A stretch of 64,000 nucleotides of DNA. Origin: Gemmatimonadota bacterium (lineage in GTDB: Bacteria > Gemmatimonadota > Gemmatimonadetes > Longimicrobiales > Gaopeijiaceae). Where the stretch lies: positions 1-64,000 of the forward strand of contig JAPPGF010000028.1 of the NCBI GenBank assembly GCA_028875075.1. The letters are read 5' to 3'. Of the stretch, positions 33,252-45,082 are shown in pieces (the first letter of the stretch is position 1; each line of letters opens with the position of its first letter). The notes beneath the pieces are model-generated. The model made no database searches and had not been told where the DNA came from. It saw only the letters and a program-made list of their open reading frames with translations. Made by a program: the position numbers and the translations under genes.

Positions 33252-34778
33252 TCAAGGCCCGGTGCTCTCCTGCGTCCCGCCGAGCACCGCCCAGTCGGGT
33301 AAGAAACCGGAATCGATCCCGAAGATTGCCGTCCCGAGCACGAGGAAGGTCACCGAGATCACGACCACGCCCGTGAAGTTGAGGGCGACTCCGATCCGCG
33401 CCATCTCGGGGATCCGGACCCGGTCGCTGCCGAAGATGATCGCGTTGGGCGGAGTCGCTACGGGCAACATGAAGGCGCACGACGCCGACAGGGTGGCCGG
33501 AATCATCAGCATCAGCGGATGGATGTTCGCGGCCACCGCCACCGAGGCGAGAAGCGGGAGGATCATCTCGGTTGTTGCCGCGTTGGACGTCAGCTCCGTC
33601 AGGAACGTGAGCGTCAGGCAGATCGACACGATCACCAGGAGGGGTGGGGCGCCGGCGAGACCCGCGAAGTGGCCGCCGATCAGCGACGAGAGGCCCGTCG
33701 CCTGAAATCCGTGGGCTAGCGCGAAGCCGCCCCCGAAGAGCAGCACGATATTCCAGGGGAGCCGTGGAATGATGTCCTTGCCCGCTAGGGTCGGGTGCGA
33801 CGCGCCGGGTGTCCGACTCGGGATCAGGAAAAGGAGTGCCGCCATGGTGATGGCCACAGTGCCGTCGTCGACGAGCCCAGGGAAGGGCAGGAGCTGGCTC
33901 CATCCGGGGATACTGATGAACCCAAGCTGAAGCGGGAGTCGAAACACCCAGAGCAATGCCGTGAGTGCGAAGACCGTCAGCACGGCCTTTTCCTCGAAAC
34001 TCACCGGTCCCAGTGCCTCGGTCTGCCGATCGACGACCTCGCGCTCGATGGTGACGTGTTCCGGCACCCGGAAGAAGACCCTGGTGATCAGCAGCCAGAC
34101 AGTCCCGAGCATCACGAACGAGATGGGGAGCGCCATGAGGATCCACTGGCCAAAGGTGATGGTAGGCGCGTCGGGGAACGTGATCTCGAAGATCCGTACC
34201 AACGACAAGTTGGGCGGAGTGCCGACCAGGGTCGCGATGCCCCCGACCGAGCACGCATAGCCGATCGCCAGCATGACCCCGGCAGAGAAGGGGCGTGTGT
34301 CCTCGGTCCCGAAGTCCTTTTCCATCGCCAGTACGATGGCGAGCCCGATCGGTACCATCATGACGGCGGTGGCGGTGTTGGAGATCCACATTGACAGGAA
34401 GGCGGCCGCTACCATGAAGCCGAGCACGATGCGCGAAGGACCTCCACCGATGGCGCTGATGATGGTCAGCGCTATGCGGCGGTGCAGATTCCACTTCTCC
34501 ATTGTCAGGGCGATCATGAATCCGCCCAAGAACAGCACGATCGTGCTGTTAAAGTAGATGGGAGCCGTGGCGCTGCCGTCCTCGATGCCCAAGAGCGGGA
34601 ACAGCACGAGCGGGAGAAGGGCGGTCGCGAACAGGGGGATCGCTTCCGTGATCCACCAAGTGGCCATGAGCAGAGCTACGGCCGCCATCCGTGTAACGGC
34701 CGGGTTGCCGGGCTCGAAGTCGAACAGCATCGTCACGAGAAAGAGGAGGATGCCCAGGATCAGTCCAGCTCTCTGCAT
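33252..34778 (-). CDS. DASS/SLC13-family sodium-coupled anion transporter
   Basis: 508 residues, about 11-12 membrane helices, with both sodium-site SNT motifs (MWISNTATAVMM in the first half and LTSNAATTEMI in the second) and the repeated hairpin pattern of the family. GIATLVGTPPNLSLV and PVATPPNAIIFGS are the paired substrate loops. It imports a dicarboxylate or sulfate-like anion with sodium into the cell. Start ATG 34778. It is monocistronic and flanked by pseudogenes. Confidence 0.92.
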   Translation of the reverse strand: MQRAGLILGILLFLVTMLFDFEPGNPAVTRMAAVALLMATWWITEAIPLFATALLPLVLFPLLGIEDGSATAPIYFNSTIVLFLGGFMIALTMEKWNLHRRIALTIISAIGGGPSRIVLGFMVAAAFLSMWISNTATAVMMVPIGLAIVLAMEKDFGTEDTRPFSAGVMLAIGYACSVGGIATLVGTPPNLSLVRIFEITFPDAPTITFGQWILMALPISFVMLGTVWLLITRVFFRVPEHVTIEREVVDRQTEALGPVSFEEKAVLTVFALTALLWVFRLPLQLGFISIPGWSQLLPFPGLVDDGTVAITMAALLFLIPSRTPGASHPTLAGKDIIPRLPWNIVLLFGGGFALAHGFQATGLSSLIGGHFAGLAGAPPLLVIVSICLTLTFLTELTSNAATTEMILPLLASVAVAANIHPLMLMIPATLSASCAFMLPVATPPNAIIFGSDRVRIPEMARIGVALNFTGVVVISVTFLVLGTAIFGIDSGFLPDWAVLGGTQESTGP

Positions 34779-34958
34779 GGCAGTCTCGGTTCCGTAAGCG
34801 GGTAGCCACGTTCACGGGTGGCTGATCACGCCGTTGTGGCCCGTCACGTGCGCGCAAATGGAATGGACCAGGTAGCCTGGAGGCAAGCGGCGGCATCGAT
34901 CGCGCCAGGAAGACGAGGGTAGCGCTGGGCCTGCCCTGCGTGGTCCCTGTCTCCGCGG

Positions 34959-35940
34959 TCATCGGCTTGTGCCCTCCGCTTCCACATTCAGTCGCTCGTA
35001 GGCGGCCGTCTGCCCGAACTGGTCGAAGACCGCTCGCCGCTCCTCCTCGGAGCGCCAGCCCGGCCACCCGCGCGCCATGGCTGTGAGCTCTTCGATCCAT
35101 TCCAGGCCGTAGTCTGCGGAGGCGGGGTCACGGATCGGTGCGTCTTCAACCGTGAACCACACGGGGTTCGTGAAGGCTTGGGCATAGCGTGCGTCCAGGG
35201 CGTAGCGCTCTTTCGGTGATCCCTCGGCGCGCAAGTGGATCCAGCCGCTCCCACATGATGTCCACCTGTCCCTCGAAGTCGGCCACGGTGCGGTCCTGAG
35301 AGAGCGGGACCTCGCCGACCTCGCGGCCGTTGTGGACGAGCCATGCGCGCGTGAGCAGCGTGATCGAACGGACCCGGGCCTGGCCGGTGACGCTGCTCGT
35401 TCCAGCGGGTAGCTCGTTCTGTCCGCCAGGAGTCTCTTCGTTCACGGCGGGCTCCACGAGCGGTCCGCTCGTGACGAACGCGCGGCCGTCCCGGAGCCCT
35501 TCCAACCGGTCTTACATCGTGCGACCACCGTCAGGAGTGCGGACGTAGGTGCGCATCGCGCCGACGAGTGGAGTCCAGTGGAGGCTGCTGATTGCGTCCT
35601 CCCCGCCTACAGCCGTGACCCGGAGGTCATTGCTCCACACCGCGTAGAGGGGATGGAAGCCGGCCTGGCCAGCGTTGAACTGTGCGGTCGGGCGACCATG
35701 CGGGGGCCCAGGGTGTCGAGTTGGGCGCTGGGGCGAAGTAGTAGTTGTACATGTAGTTTCCGTCGTGTCGCGCCCACTCGTAGCCGCGACTGGGGCGGGC
35801 GGTGGGGTGTCCAGCGCGGTGGAGCGCATCCCGGAGGTCGGCTGCACGGTTTCACCTGAACAGGCGAGCAGCACGGTCGGGAGGAGCAGGGGAACCATGC
35901 GGAAGTTCGCGGCGAAGCGGCCGCCTTGCGCGGTTCTCAT
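34959..35940 (-). pseudogene. CehA/McbA-type metallohydrolase with WD40-like N-terminus, heavily deleted
   Basis: ATG 35940, with an AGGA site, begins a lipoprotein signal (LLPTVLLACSG). A different frame then shows YEWARHDGNYMYNYYF and PNSTPWAPAWSPDRT, the start of a PD40-repeat region. The frame changes again to LRVTAVGGEDAISSLHWTP, then LRDGRAFVTSGPLVEPAVN, and finally to ARYAQAFTNPVWFTVED with a WIEELTAMARGW helix. These are the C-terminal pieces of CehA/McbA-like PHP hydrolases. The PHP metal site and most repeats are gone; at least two frameshifts remain. Confidence 0.65.
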
Positions 35941-36557
35941 CGAACGTCCTCCGTGCCCGACATCGTGACTGTCTGTCATCCCTCAGTCCCCGACGGGGAG
36001 CTGCTGGGGGCGGAGCTGCTTGGAACACTAGACCGAAGCCCACCCGCGCGGCCCCGTCCGGGATTGTCCGTCACTCGAGCACCTCGGCCGAACGACGTGC
36101 CTGGAATCGGCATCGGCCCGCCTGTTGATGTTGGCAGAATCCGCACCAGTGGGATCGGGGCGCCGCCCTCGCGAGCAGCCGCACGAGTTCGCAACGGATG
36201 GCGAAGGGAGAGGATCACTGCTTCATATGACTGAGCCACGTGGGCAAGCGGCCGGTCTAGGGCGTCAGTCTGAAATCCATTCTCTCCGCTTTCGGATCGA
36301 GATCGGCAGGAGCGGACAGCCCACGACCTTCGCTCCCGGGATGGCGTGAGGCGTAAACCCCAACGTAGTATGTGAGCATCGGGTAGGATCGGGAGCACAC
36401 CGGCTTCCCTGGCTGGAGGATCCCATGCAGTGGCCCCGCTTCTCTCGGCACCGATCGATCTGACTTCGACCGCACGGCTCCGGCGAGGCTGGCCAGCGGC
36501 CTGCCTCCCGGAGGCAACATCGATTGGCTTGGCCAGCCCTCTCACGGAGTCGCCATC
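35941..36557. other. intergenic stretch, nothing recognised
   Basis: 617 bases between two divergent units. Short frames on both strands have no family features. The promoter of the amidohydrolase gene should lie near its right end, where GGAG precedes ATG 36558. Confidence 0.4.
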
Positions 36558-38144
36558 ATGCCGCCAGCAAGGACTCCTAACTCGTTGCCGCCGGCGCACT
36601 CCTCTAGCAGTCCGGCCCACCTGACCCGCCGCGAATGGCTGGCCGGTGCGGGGGCCGGAACGGCTGCTGTGCTGCTGAACGAGCATCCCCTCGCGGCCGC
36701 CGCACAGGCGGGCGCGAGACCGCCTGCGCAGGAGGTCGGCACGGTGGTCTTCACCAACACCACCGTCGCGAACCCGGACGCCGTGCAGGACGACGTGGCA
36801 CTAGCGGTCGTGGGCGACCGCATCGCCGCGATCGGGCAGACCGACGAGGTCCTCGCCGACTATCCCGACGCGGAACAGTACGACGGGCGTGACAAGGCGC
36901 TGTTCCCGGGCCTCATCAACTGTCACGCTCACATGCGGGCGGTCATCGCGCGCGGCTTCAACGAGGACTTCGGCTTTCCCAACACCGCGAACCTGGCGGT
37001 CTCGCCCGCCAGCCTCCTCGAGGGGGAGGAAGGCAATCTCATGGTGCAGGTCGCGGCGCTTGAGGCCATACGCACCGGGACCACGACCATCGTGGAGTAC
37101 ACCGGGAACGTCCAGCGCCAAGCCGGGGCGTTGGCCGACTCGGGGCTCCGCTGCGTCTTGGCGGAGGGCATCCGCGACGCCGAGAACGTGCCCGGCCCGA
37201 TCTCCACGAGAAGGATGGCCCAGTCGGTCAGCGAGACGCCCCGGTTCTCGGAGAGGCTGCGCGAGGAGGGCATGCAGCGGATCAACGATCTGTTCAGCAG
37301 CTGGCACGGGGCGAGGGAAGGTCGCATCACCGTGTTCCCGGCGGCTTCGCTCACGGAGACTTCATCGCCAGAGCTGCTACGGGCGGTGCGCGACTTCGCC
37401 GAGACGCACGATCTCGGCTACACGATCCATCTGAACCAGAGTCGCGCCGAATATGAGTTCATGCTCATGCACCACGGCCTGCGACCGGCGGAGTATCTGG
37501 CCCGGCACGACTTCCTCGGCCCCCGGCTCTTCGCGGCGCATGCGCGCTACGTCAACGATGACGAGGTCGCGCTGCTGGGCAGGTCCGGCACCATTATTTC
37601 ACACCAGGCGGGGATGGCGGCGAACCGCGGGATCAGTCCGCCGATTCCGGCGCTGCGGACGGCCGGCTGCCCAATCGCTCTCGGCACCGACAACAACACC
37701 AACGATGTCTTCGAGGTCATGCGCATCGCCCTGTTGACCGAGCGAATCCGGCGCAATCGCGACGGAGACGAGGTGCCCGGCCTCCAGCCTCAACCGGAAG
37801 ATATCCTAGCGGACGCGACGCAGGGGGGCGCGCAAGCCGTGCAGCAGGCTGACGCCGTCGGAACGCTCGAAGTCGGGAAGAAGGCCGACCTCCTGGTCGT
37901 GGATACGTTGCGGGCCCACCTGGTGCCGGCGGGACGGGTCATCTCCGCGCTCGTGCACAGCGGGCACCCGGGTGACATCGAGTCAGTGATGGTGGACGGA
38001 CAGTTCGTCATGCGGGACCGCGAGATCCTCAGCATGGACGAAGAGGCCATCCTGCGCGAAGCGGACGCGGTGGGCCGGAGGATCTGGAGCCAGGTGCTGG
38101 AGGCTAGCCCGCTCAACGTACCCAGGCTTCCGCGGCGGCCCTGA
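36558..38144 (+). CDS. amidohydrolase (SAH/MTA deaminase-like), exported by Tat or Sec
   Basis: 528 residues. The N-terminus has a Tat-like signal (TRREWLAGAGAGTAAVLLNEHPLAAAAQA). The metallo-dependent hydrolase core follows: PGLINCHAHM supplies the HxH metal ligands near residues 119-121, TIHLNQS and FAAHARYVND the other histidines, and ALGTDNNTND the aspartate. The closing strand pair (VGTLEVGKKADLLVVDT) is typical. The closest general type is the ATZ/TRZ and MTA/SAH deaminase group; the substrate is unknown. It is followed by a large TonB receptor on the same strand, perhaps delivering the substrate. Confidence 0.88.
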   Translation: MPPARTPNSLPPAHSSSSPAHLTRREWLAGAGAGTAAVLLNEHPLAAAAQAGARPPAQEVGTVVFTNTTVANPDAVQDDVALAVVGDRIAAIGQTDEVLADYPDAEQYDGRDKALFPGLINCHAHMRAVIARGFNEDFGFPNTANLAVSPASLLEGEEGNLMVQVAALEAIRTGTTTIVEYTGNVQRQAGALADSGLRCVLAEGIRDAENVPGPISTRRMAQSVSETPRFSERLREEGMQRINDLFSSWHGAREGRITVFPAASLTETSSPELLRAVRDFAETHDLGYTIHLNQSRAEYEFMLMHHGLRPAEYLARHDFLGPRLFAAHARYVNDDEVALLGRSGTIISHQAGMAANRGISPPIPALRTAGCPIALGTDNNTNDVFEVMRIALLTERIRRNRDGDEVPGLQPQPEDILADATQGGAQAVQQADAVGTLEVGKKADLLVVDTLRAHLVPAGRVISALVHSGHPGDIESVMVDGQFVMRDREILSMDEEAILREADAVGRRIWSQVLEASPLNVPRLPRRP

Positions 38145-38251
38145 CGGGGATTGCTTGCTGCCGCGGTCGTGCCTTCATGTGGCGAGTGTCGTCCTTTGGG
38201 CGACCAGTCCCCGAATCGAGCATGGAACACTATGAGACGGAGGAGGCCGGT

Positions 38252-41200
38252 ATGAGTGGGCGGCGCGCAAAACTGCCATTTTTTCTGGGTTCGCTGACCC
38301 TCTGGAGCGTTCTTTCCGTGGGCCACGCTCTCGGACAGTCCACGGGCACGATCGGTGGCGTCGTGGTCGATGCGGCGGACGGCCAGCCGATCGCCGGTGC
38401 TCAGGTCTTCATCGAGGCGCTGAGCCTCGGGGGCATCACGGACGCTGAGGGCCGGTATTCGATCACGAACGTCCCGGCGGGTTCGCACGAGCTCTCCGCC
38501 CGTATCATCGGCTACCTCACGGCAACCGAAGATGTCACCGTATCCGACGGACAGGTCGCGACCCTCGACCTGCAGCTGAACTTCACCGCCCTCGAGCTCG
38601 ACGAAGTGGTCGTGACCGGGACCAGCGCGCAGGTATCGGCCAGTGAACTGCCTTATACGGTGTCGGTTGTCGCGCGCAGAGGGCTCGAAGAACAGGGCTC
38701 TCCGCAGGTCGTGGAATTCGTCAAGGCGTTGAGCGCGAGCCACGGCGTAGTCGGTGAACGCCAGAGCTGGTATAACGCGAACGAAGTCGCCACCGTGCCG
38801 GAGACCGTGGCAAACGTCAACCTGCGCGGCCTGGGTGGGTCGCGAACCCTCGTGCTGCCCAATGGCCGCCGCCAGGTCTACCTTCCCGCACGCCTCATTG
38901 GCGGGCGCTATGTCGACATCAACGCGTTCCCATCGATCGCCATCGACCGCATCGAGGTTCTGAAGGAGGGCGCCTCCGCCATCTATGGATCGGACGCCGT
39001 GGCCGGGGTCGCCAACTTCCTCACCCGCGGCGACTTCGAGGGGATCGAGGTGACCGCCTCCCACGAGTACTTTGTGGGCGGCGGCGACACCAACGTCGGC
39101 GGCATATGGGGACGGCAGCTGGGAAGCAGCACGAACGCGGTCGTGTCCGCCGAATACCTGACCCGCCAGCAGCTGACTCCGGAGGAGCGGGACTGGGCGC
39201 TTCACCCCTACATTCCCGGTGCTGGAGCCTGGTCATGGACGGGCAACCCGGGGGCGTTCCTCATGCCATCCTTGACAGGTAGCGAGAGCTCCGAGGAGCT
39301 GGTCTCTAAGCTGGCCGACGCGCACTTCTCGGACAACGACATCTTCATCGATCCGGGCTGCCTCGACTTCGGCGGCCACCGCGAGAGCTTCACCTGCCGG
39401 TTCCGCTATCAGCCCTGGGACAACTTGCTCGAGCAATCCAACCATTTCCGCGCCTTCGCCGAGATCAATGGCGAACTGGGCGACGATGCCCGCTACCATA
39501 TCGAGGGCCTGTGGGCCGAGGCGGAAACGCCGGCCTGGGTGACGACGCCGTCCTTCCCGCCCATCAAGCCTTACGATGGCCTGCAGATCGTGCCTGCGGA
39601 AAACCCGGGCCGGCAGGCCTTCTGCCAGCAGTACGCGTCCAGCGTGGGGTTCACTTCCGACGCCCACTGCCTGGAGGACGACTGGTACTTCTTCGGACGG
39701 TTGGTGGGACACTCCGGCCCCGGCCGGACTCTCGAGCGGAGGTCCCGGACTCAGCGGCTGTCCGCCTCCTGGGACGGAGGCATCGATGTCCTCGAAGGAC
39801 ACGACAACCGATTGAATCTCGCGCTCAGCTATTCCCGCTCCTCGGGCAACGTGAATCAGCCCGCCGAATACGCGTATCGCAAGTACCTGGCCTTCCGCGG
39901 CTACGGCGGTCCCGGCTGCGGGGTCGGTGTGGTGGCGGACTCCAACTCACCTTCGGGCATGTCGCTGGGCCCGACGGGCGGAAGAGCTCCGGGACAGGGC
40001 GAATGCATGTTCTACAACCCGTTCAGCAACGCCCTGCAGTACTCCCAGCAGCCCGGTGCTCGCTTCTCCAGCGAGGCCAATCCTGACTATGCCCCCGGAT
40101 TGGCGAACGACCCCGAGATGCTCGCCTGGATCAATGAGCAGGTCGATGTCGAGAGTTTCGCCGACATGCTTGTCGCCGATGCCACCTTGACGGGCAGCAC
40201 GGGGCGGGCGGAGAACTACGCCCTCGGCTACCAGTTCCGCTGGTTCGACGTCTCGTCGACCCCGAATGATCCCGGCAACCTGGACCTCAACCCATGCTCG
40301 GTGCTCGCTAGCCGGGCCTGTCTCGAGAAGGCCGGCCCGTTCACCTTCACGACCGGGACCTATCCCTACGCCGCCAGCCAGACGCTGCATCGGTTCTTCG
40401 CGGAACTTCCCCTGCAGGGCATGGATGAACGTCTCCGCCTGCAGCTCGCCGCGAACTACGAGTATCACAGCGTCGCGAGCAGCTTCAATCCGAAAGTTGC
40501 GTTCCGACTGGACCTGACGGACCAGTTCGCGCTGCGCGGCTCGCTACAGACGACCTTCCGCACCCCGTCCGTGGACGACCTCAACGAGAGCCGCACGACC
40601 GCGCTCGCATACGTGAACGAGGCGGGCGTCTACAAGGCTGTCGACACCCACGGGGACAAGCAGCTCAAGTCCGAGCAGGCCCTCACTTATAACGCCGGTT
40701 TCGTCCTGACGGTGGCGGACCAATCGGGTTTCGTCCCGGTTCAACTTACCGCCGACTACTGGAGCTACGACTTCGAGAACGTGATCGCCGTCGTGCCCTA
40801 CAATGCGGTCACGAGGCTCTATCACCAGGGCGGGAATGCCCGGGAGGCGGTCAAGAGCTACGTAACCTGCTCGGACGGACGGGGCACCGGCACCTGCGAT
40901 GTCACCGGCATCGAGCGCATCGATGTCGATCTCATCAACTGGCCGGGCGTCAAGACCTCAGGCTTCGATGTTCAGCTGACCGCTCGTTCCCAGGCTGGCA
41001 GCGGCATCGTGAATGCCGGTCTGGAGGCTACCTACACGAACAAATATTCCATTGAGGCGCTGAACGTCGGGGGCGTCGAAATCGCAGCCGATACGGAGGC
41101 GGCGGGGCGGCTCAACAAGTACAATCCCATCGCCCCGCCTCTGCCGAGCCTCAAGGGAAGGCTGTTCGGGAGCTACAGCCGGTCCGACTACAGCGTGGTC

Positions 41201-41452
41201 GGGTACATGAACTATATCTCCTCCTACACCGACCACGACGAAGCGGGAAGCGAGTACGAACAGGTCGACAGCTTCATGACGCTGGACGCGACCGCGCTGT
41301 GGCGCCCGTCCAGGGGCATGGGGATCTCGCTCTCCCTGCTGAATCTGACCGACGTCGCACCGCCCTTCGTGAAGTGGGAGCAGTCCTTCGACGGCTTCAC
41401 CCACAGCGCCAAGGGGCGGCGCATCAAGCTGTCGGTGACCTATCGCATCTGA
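38252..41452 (+). CDS. large TonB-dependent receptor
   Basis: 1066 residues from ATG 38252, chosen for the GGAGGAGG site upstream and the signal peptide that follows (LPFFLGSLTLWSVLSVGHALG). Domain order: carboxypeptidase-regulatory-like repeat (IGGVVVDAADGQPIAGAQVFIE), plug with NLRGLGGSRTLVLPNGRRQ and IEVLKEGASAIYGSDAVAGVANF, then a barrel with long loops, many with cysteines, ending KLSVTYRI. The plug resembles receptors for oligopeptides or larger organic ligands. Ligand unknown; the amidohydrolase 107 nt upstream may process it. Confidence 0.9.
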   Translation: MSGRRAKLPFFLGSLTLWSVLSVGHALGQSTGTIGGVVVDAADGQPIAGAQVFIEALSLGGITDAEGRYSITNVPAGSHELSARIIGYLTATEDVTVSDGQVATLDLQLNFTALELDEVVVTGTSAQVSASELPYTVSVVARRGLEEQGSPQVVEFVKALSASHGVVGERQSWYNANEVATVPETVANVNLRGLGGSRTLVLPNGRRQVYLPARLIGGRYVDINAFPSIAIDRIEVLKEGASAIYGSDAVAGVANFLTRGDFEGIEVTASHEYFVGGGDTNVGGIWGRQLGSSTNAVVSAEYLTRQQLTPEERDWALHPYIPGAGAWSWTGNPGAFLMPSLTGSESSEELVSKLADAHFSDNDIFIDPGCLDFGGHRESFTCRFRYQPWDNLLEQSNHFRAFAEINGELGDDARYHIEGLWAEAETPAWVTTPSFPPIKPYDGLQIVPAENPGRQAFCQQYASSVGFTSDAHCLEDDWYFFGRLVGHSGPGRTLERRSRTQRLSASWDGGIDVLEGHDNRLNLALSYSRSSGNVNQPAEYAYRKYLAFRGYGGPGCGVGVVADSNSPSGMSLGPTGGRAPGQGECMFYNPFSNALQYSQQPGARFSSEANPDYAPGLANDPEMLAWINEQVDVESFADMLVADATLTGSTGRAENYALGYQFRWFDVSSTPNDPGNLDLNPCSVLASRACLEKAGPFTFTTGTYPYAASQTLHRFFAELPLQGMDERLRLQLAANYEYHSVASSFNPKVAFRLDLTDQFALRGSLQTTFRTPSVDDLNESRTTALAYVNEAGVYKAVDTHGDKQLKSEQALTYNAGFVLTVADQSGFVPVQLTADYWSYDFENVIAVVPYNAVTRLYHQGGNAREAVKSYVTCSDGRGTGTCDVTGIERIDVDLINWPGVKTSGFDVQLTARSQAGSGIVNAGLEATYTNKYSIEALNVGGVEIAADTEAAGRLNKYNPIAPPLPSLKGRLFGSYSRSDYSVVGYMNYISSYTDHDEAGSEYEQVDSFMTLDATALWRPSRGMGISLSLLNLTDVAPPFVKWEQSFDGFTHSAKGRRIKLSVTYRI

Positions 41453-41656
41453 GCGCGACGCCGGCGCCACGGGGAGTTGGAAGTCTCACGTCGCCCGGCG
41501 TCCTGCCGTCCACGCGCGGGGGAGGGGGCTGCAGGCTCTCGAGTGGCCACCTGGAGGTGCGTCGGGGGTCGACGCTGATCGAGCAGCGGCGCCCGGAGTT
41601 ACGCTACATGTGGTTGGGGCGGTCCGTACATCGGCGGGCGATTCTGGGATGAGTCC

Positions 41657-42807
<1,151 letters not shown>

Positions 42808-42811
<4 letters not shown>

Positions 42812-43899
42812 GAGCAAGACGCGGAGCGAGCGTCGGTGCCCTAGCAGTAGTAGCCCTGGCTGCGGGCTGCGGCGGGGAGGCGCGCGAGTCACTTACGGCC
42901 GTCTCCTGGGGCGGCTCCTACGCACGGGCCGTCACTTTGGGCTACATCGAGCCCTTCATGGCCGAGACGGGTATCGAGGTGCGCTTGGAGGACTACAACG
43001 GCGGCCTCGCCCAGGTGCGCGCCCAAGTCGAGTCGGGCAGCGTGCACTGGGACGTCGTGGACCTTGAGATCGCCGATGCCGTCAGCGGCTGCGACGAGGG
43101 CCTGCTGGAGAGGATCGACCCCGGCATGCTTTCGCCCGCTCCGGACGGCACGCCGGCCGTCGACGACTTCCTTCCCGAGACGCTGTTGGAGTGCAGCGTG
43201 GGCACGCTCTTCTATTCCACCGTCTACGCCTACAACGACGAGCGCGTTCCGGGCGAGAAGCCGGCGACGATCGAGGACTTCTTCGATCTGGAGCGCTTTC
43301 CGGGCCGTCGCGGGATGCGCCGCACGCCGGTCGTGAATCTGGAGTTCGCGCTGATGGCGGACGGCGTGCCGGTCGAGGCGGTGTACGACGTGCTAGACGC
43401 GCCCGAAGGCGTGGAGCGGGCCTTCCGCAAGCTCGACACCGTCAAGGACCAGGTCGTGTGGTGGGAAGCGGGGGCGCAGCCGCCACAGATGCTGGCCGAC
43501 GGCGAGGTCGTGATGACGACGGCCTACAACGGGCGGATCTTCAACGCCCAGGTGCTTGAGGGCCAGCCGCTGGTGATCGTCTGGGACGGCCAGGTGCTCG
43601 ACACGGGTCAGTTGGGCATCGTCGCCGGCACACCGAACCTGGAGGCCGCCCTGGCCTTCGTCCGCTTCGCCACTTCCGCCCGGTCGATGGCCGCCGTCAG
43701 CGGCTACATCGCCTACAGTCCTGTACGGGGCTCGGGTCTCCCGCTCGTGGGGACCCACGTCGAGACCGGCGTGGACATGAACCCCCACATGCCGACGCAC
43801 CCGGACAACGGCGCGCGCGTGCTGACCAACGACTGGCTGTGGTGGAGCGACCACATGGACGCGATGAACGAGCGCTTCAGCGCATGGCTGGCTGAATGA
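42808..43899 (+). CDS. potD: periplasmic substrate-binding lipoprotein, PotD/PotF-like
   Basis: 363 residues. The N-terminal lipoprotein signal ends at ALAAGCGG. The mature part opens LTAVSWGGSYARAVTLGYIEPFMAETGIEVRLEDYNGG, the usual start of spermidine/putrescine-type binding proteins. Further motifs: WDVVDLEIADAV, FYSTVYAYND, and AYNGRIFNAQ in the second lobe. Ligand is probably a polyamine or related cation. Overlaps both neighbours by 4 nt. Confidence 0.88.
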
Positions 43900-45080
43900 A
43901 CGGGGCAGGGCTTCGGGCTGCGGGGCTGGTGCTGCCGCTGGCGGCCTTCATCGCCGTGACCTTCGCTCTGCCGCTGGGGACGATGCTCGTGCGCAGCGTC
44001 TACGACCCGACCGTGGCGGAAGCGATGCCCGAGACGCTGACCCGGCTGGGCGAGTGGGACGGCGCGGGGATGCCCGACGAGGTGGTCTACAGCCGTGCCG
44101 CGGCCGAGCTCGCGCGCGCGACCGAGCAGGGTACCCTCGGCCAGGTCGCCAGCCGGATCAACCGAGTGCGGAGCGGGCTGCGCAGCTTGCTGGTCCGGAC
44201 CCCGCGGCAACTACGCGACTCACCGGCCGGTCCCCGACGCGAGGCGCTCCTCGCCATCGACGAGCGATGGGGTGACCCGGAGACCTGGCACGCCATCCGG
44301 ACGGCCGGTGACCCGCTGACGGCACGGCACTACCTGCACGCGCTCGACCTGGACCGCGCGCGTGACGGTTCGATCGTCCAGCGGCCGGCGGAGGAACGCG
44401 TCTACCTGCGCCTGTTCGCACGCACGTTCGCCGTCGGCTTGGCGGTCACTGTGCTCTGCATGTTGCTGGGCTATCCCATCGCCTACCTTATCGCGCACGC
44501 CTCTGCTAGAAACGCGCGGTGGCTCCTGGCGTTCGTGCTGGTGCCGTTCTGGACGTCGCTGCTCGTCCGGACAACCTCGTGGATCGTCCTGCTACAGACC
44601 CAGGGAGTGGTCAACGACTTGTTGGTCACGGTCGGGCTGGTCGCCGACGATGGACGGCTGGCTCTGGTCCACAACATGACCGGCACGCTCGTGGCCATGA
44701 CCCACATCCTGCTCCCGTTCATGGTCCTGCCACTCTACTCTGTCATGCGCGGCATCCCGTCGCGGCAGATGGCGGCGGCCGCCTCGCTCGGCGCAGGATT
44801 CTTTCAGGCGTTCCGCCGTGTCTACTGGCCCCAGACCGTCCCGGGCGTCGGCGCCGGCTCGCTGCTGGTTTTCATTCTGGCGATCGGCTACTACATCACG
44901 CCTGCGCTGGTGGGCGGCCAGAGCGGGCAGTTGATCTCCAACTTCATCGCCTACCACATGCAAACCTCCCTGAACTGGGGGCTCGCGGGCGCGCTAGGCG
45001 GGATCCTGCTGGCTTCGGTGGCGGCCCTGTACGTCGTCTACGACCGTGTGGTCGGGGTCGAAGGGATCCGCCTGGGTTGA
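43896..45080 (+). CDS. potB: ABC importer permease, PotB-like with large periplasmic insert
   Basis: 394 residues. The first membrane helix (about 8-30) is followed by a charged periplasmic segment of about 130 residues, longer than in enteric PotB. Five more helices follow from about 170. The cytoplasmic EAA loop is AAASLGAGFFQAFRRVYWPQTVPG. Pairs with the next gene to form the channel. The insert is seen in other bacteria's putrescine-type permeases; its role is not known to me. Confidence 0.9.
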   Translation: MNGAGLRAAGLVLPLAAFIAVTFALPLGTMLVRSVYDPTVAEAMPETLTRLGEWDGAGMPDEVVYSRAAAELARATEQGTLGQVASRINRVRSGLRSLLVRTPRQLRDSPAGPRREALLAIDERWGDPETWHAIRTAGDPLTARHYLHALDLDRARDGSIVQRPAEERVYLRLFARTFAVGLAVTVLCMLLGYPIAYLIAHASARNARWLLAFVLVPFWTSLLVRTTSWIVLLQTQGVVNDLLVTVGLVADDGRLALVHNMTGTLVAMTHILLPFMVLPLYSVMRGIPSRQMAAAASLGAGFFQAFRRVYWPQTVPGVGAGSLLVFILAIGYYITPALVGGQSGQLISNFIAYHMQTSLNWGLAGALGGILLASVAALYVVYDRVVGVEGIRLG

Positions 45081-45082
45081 CG

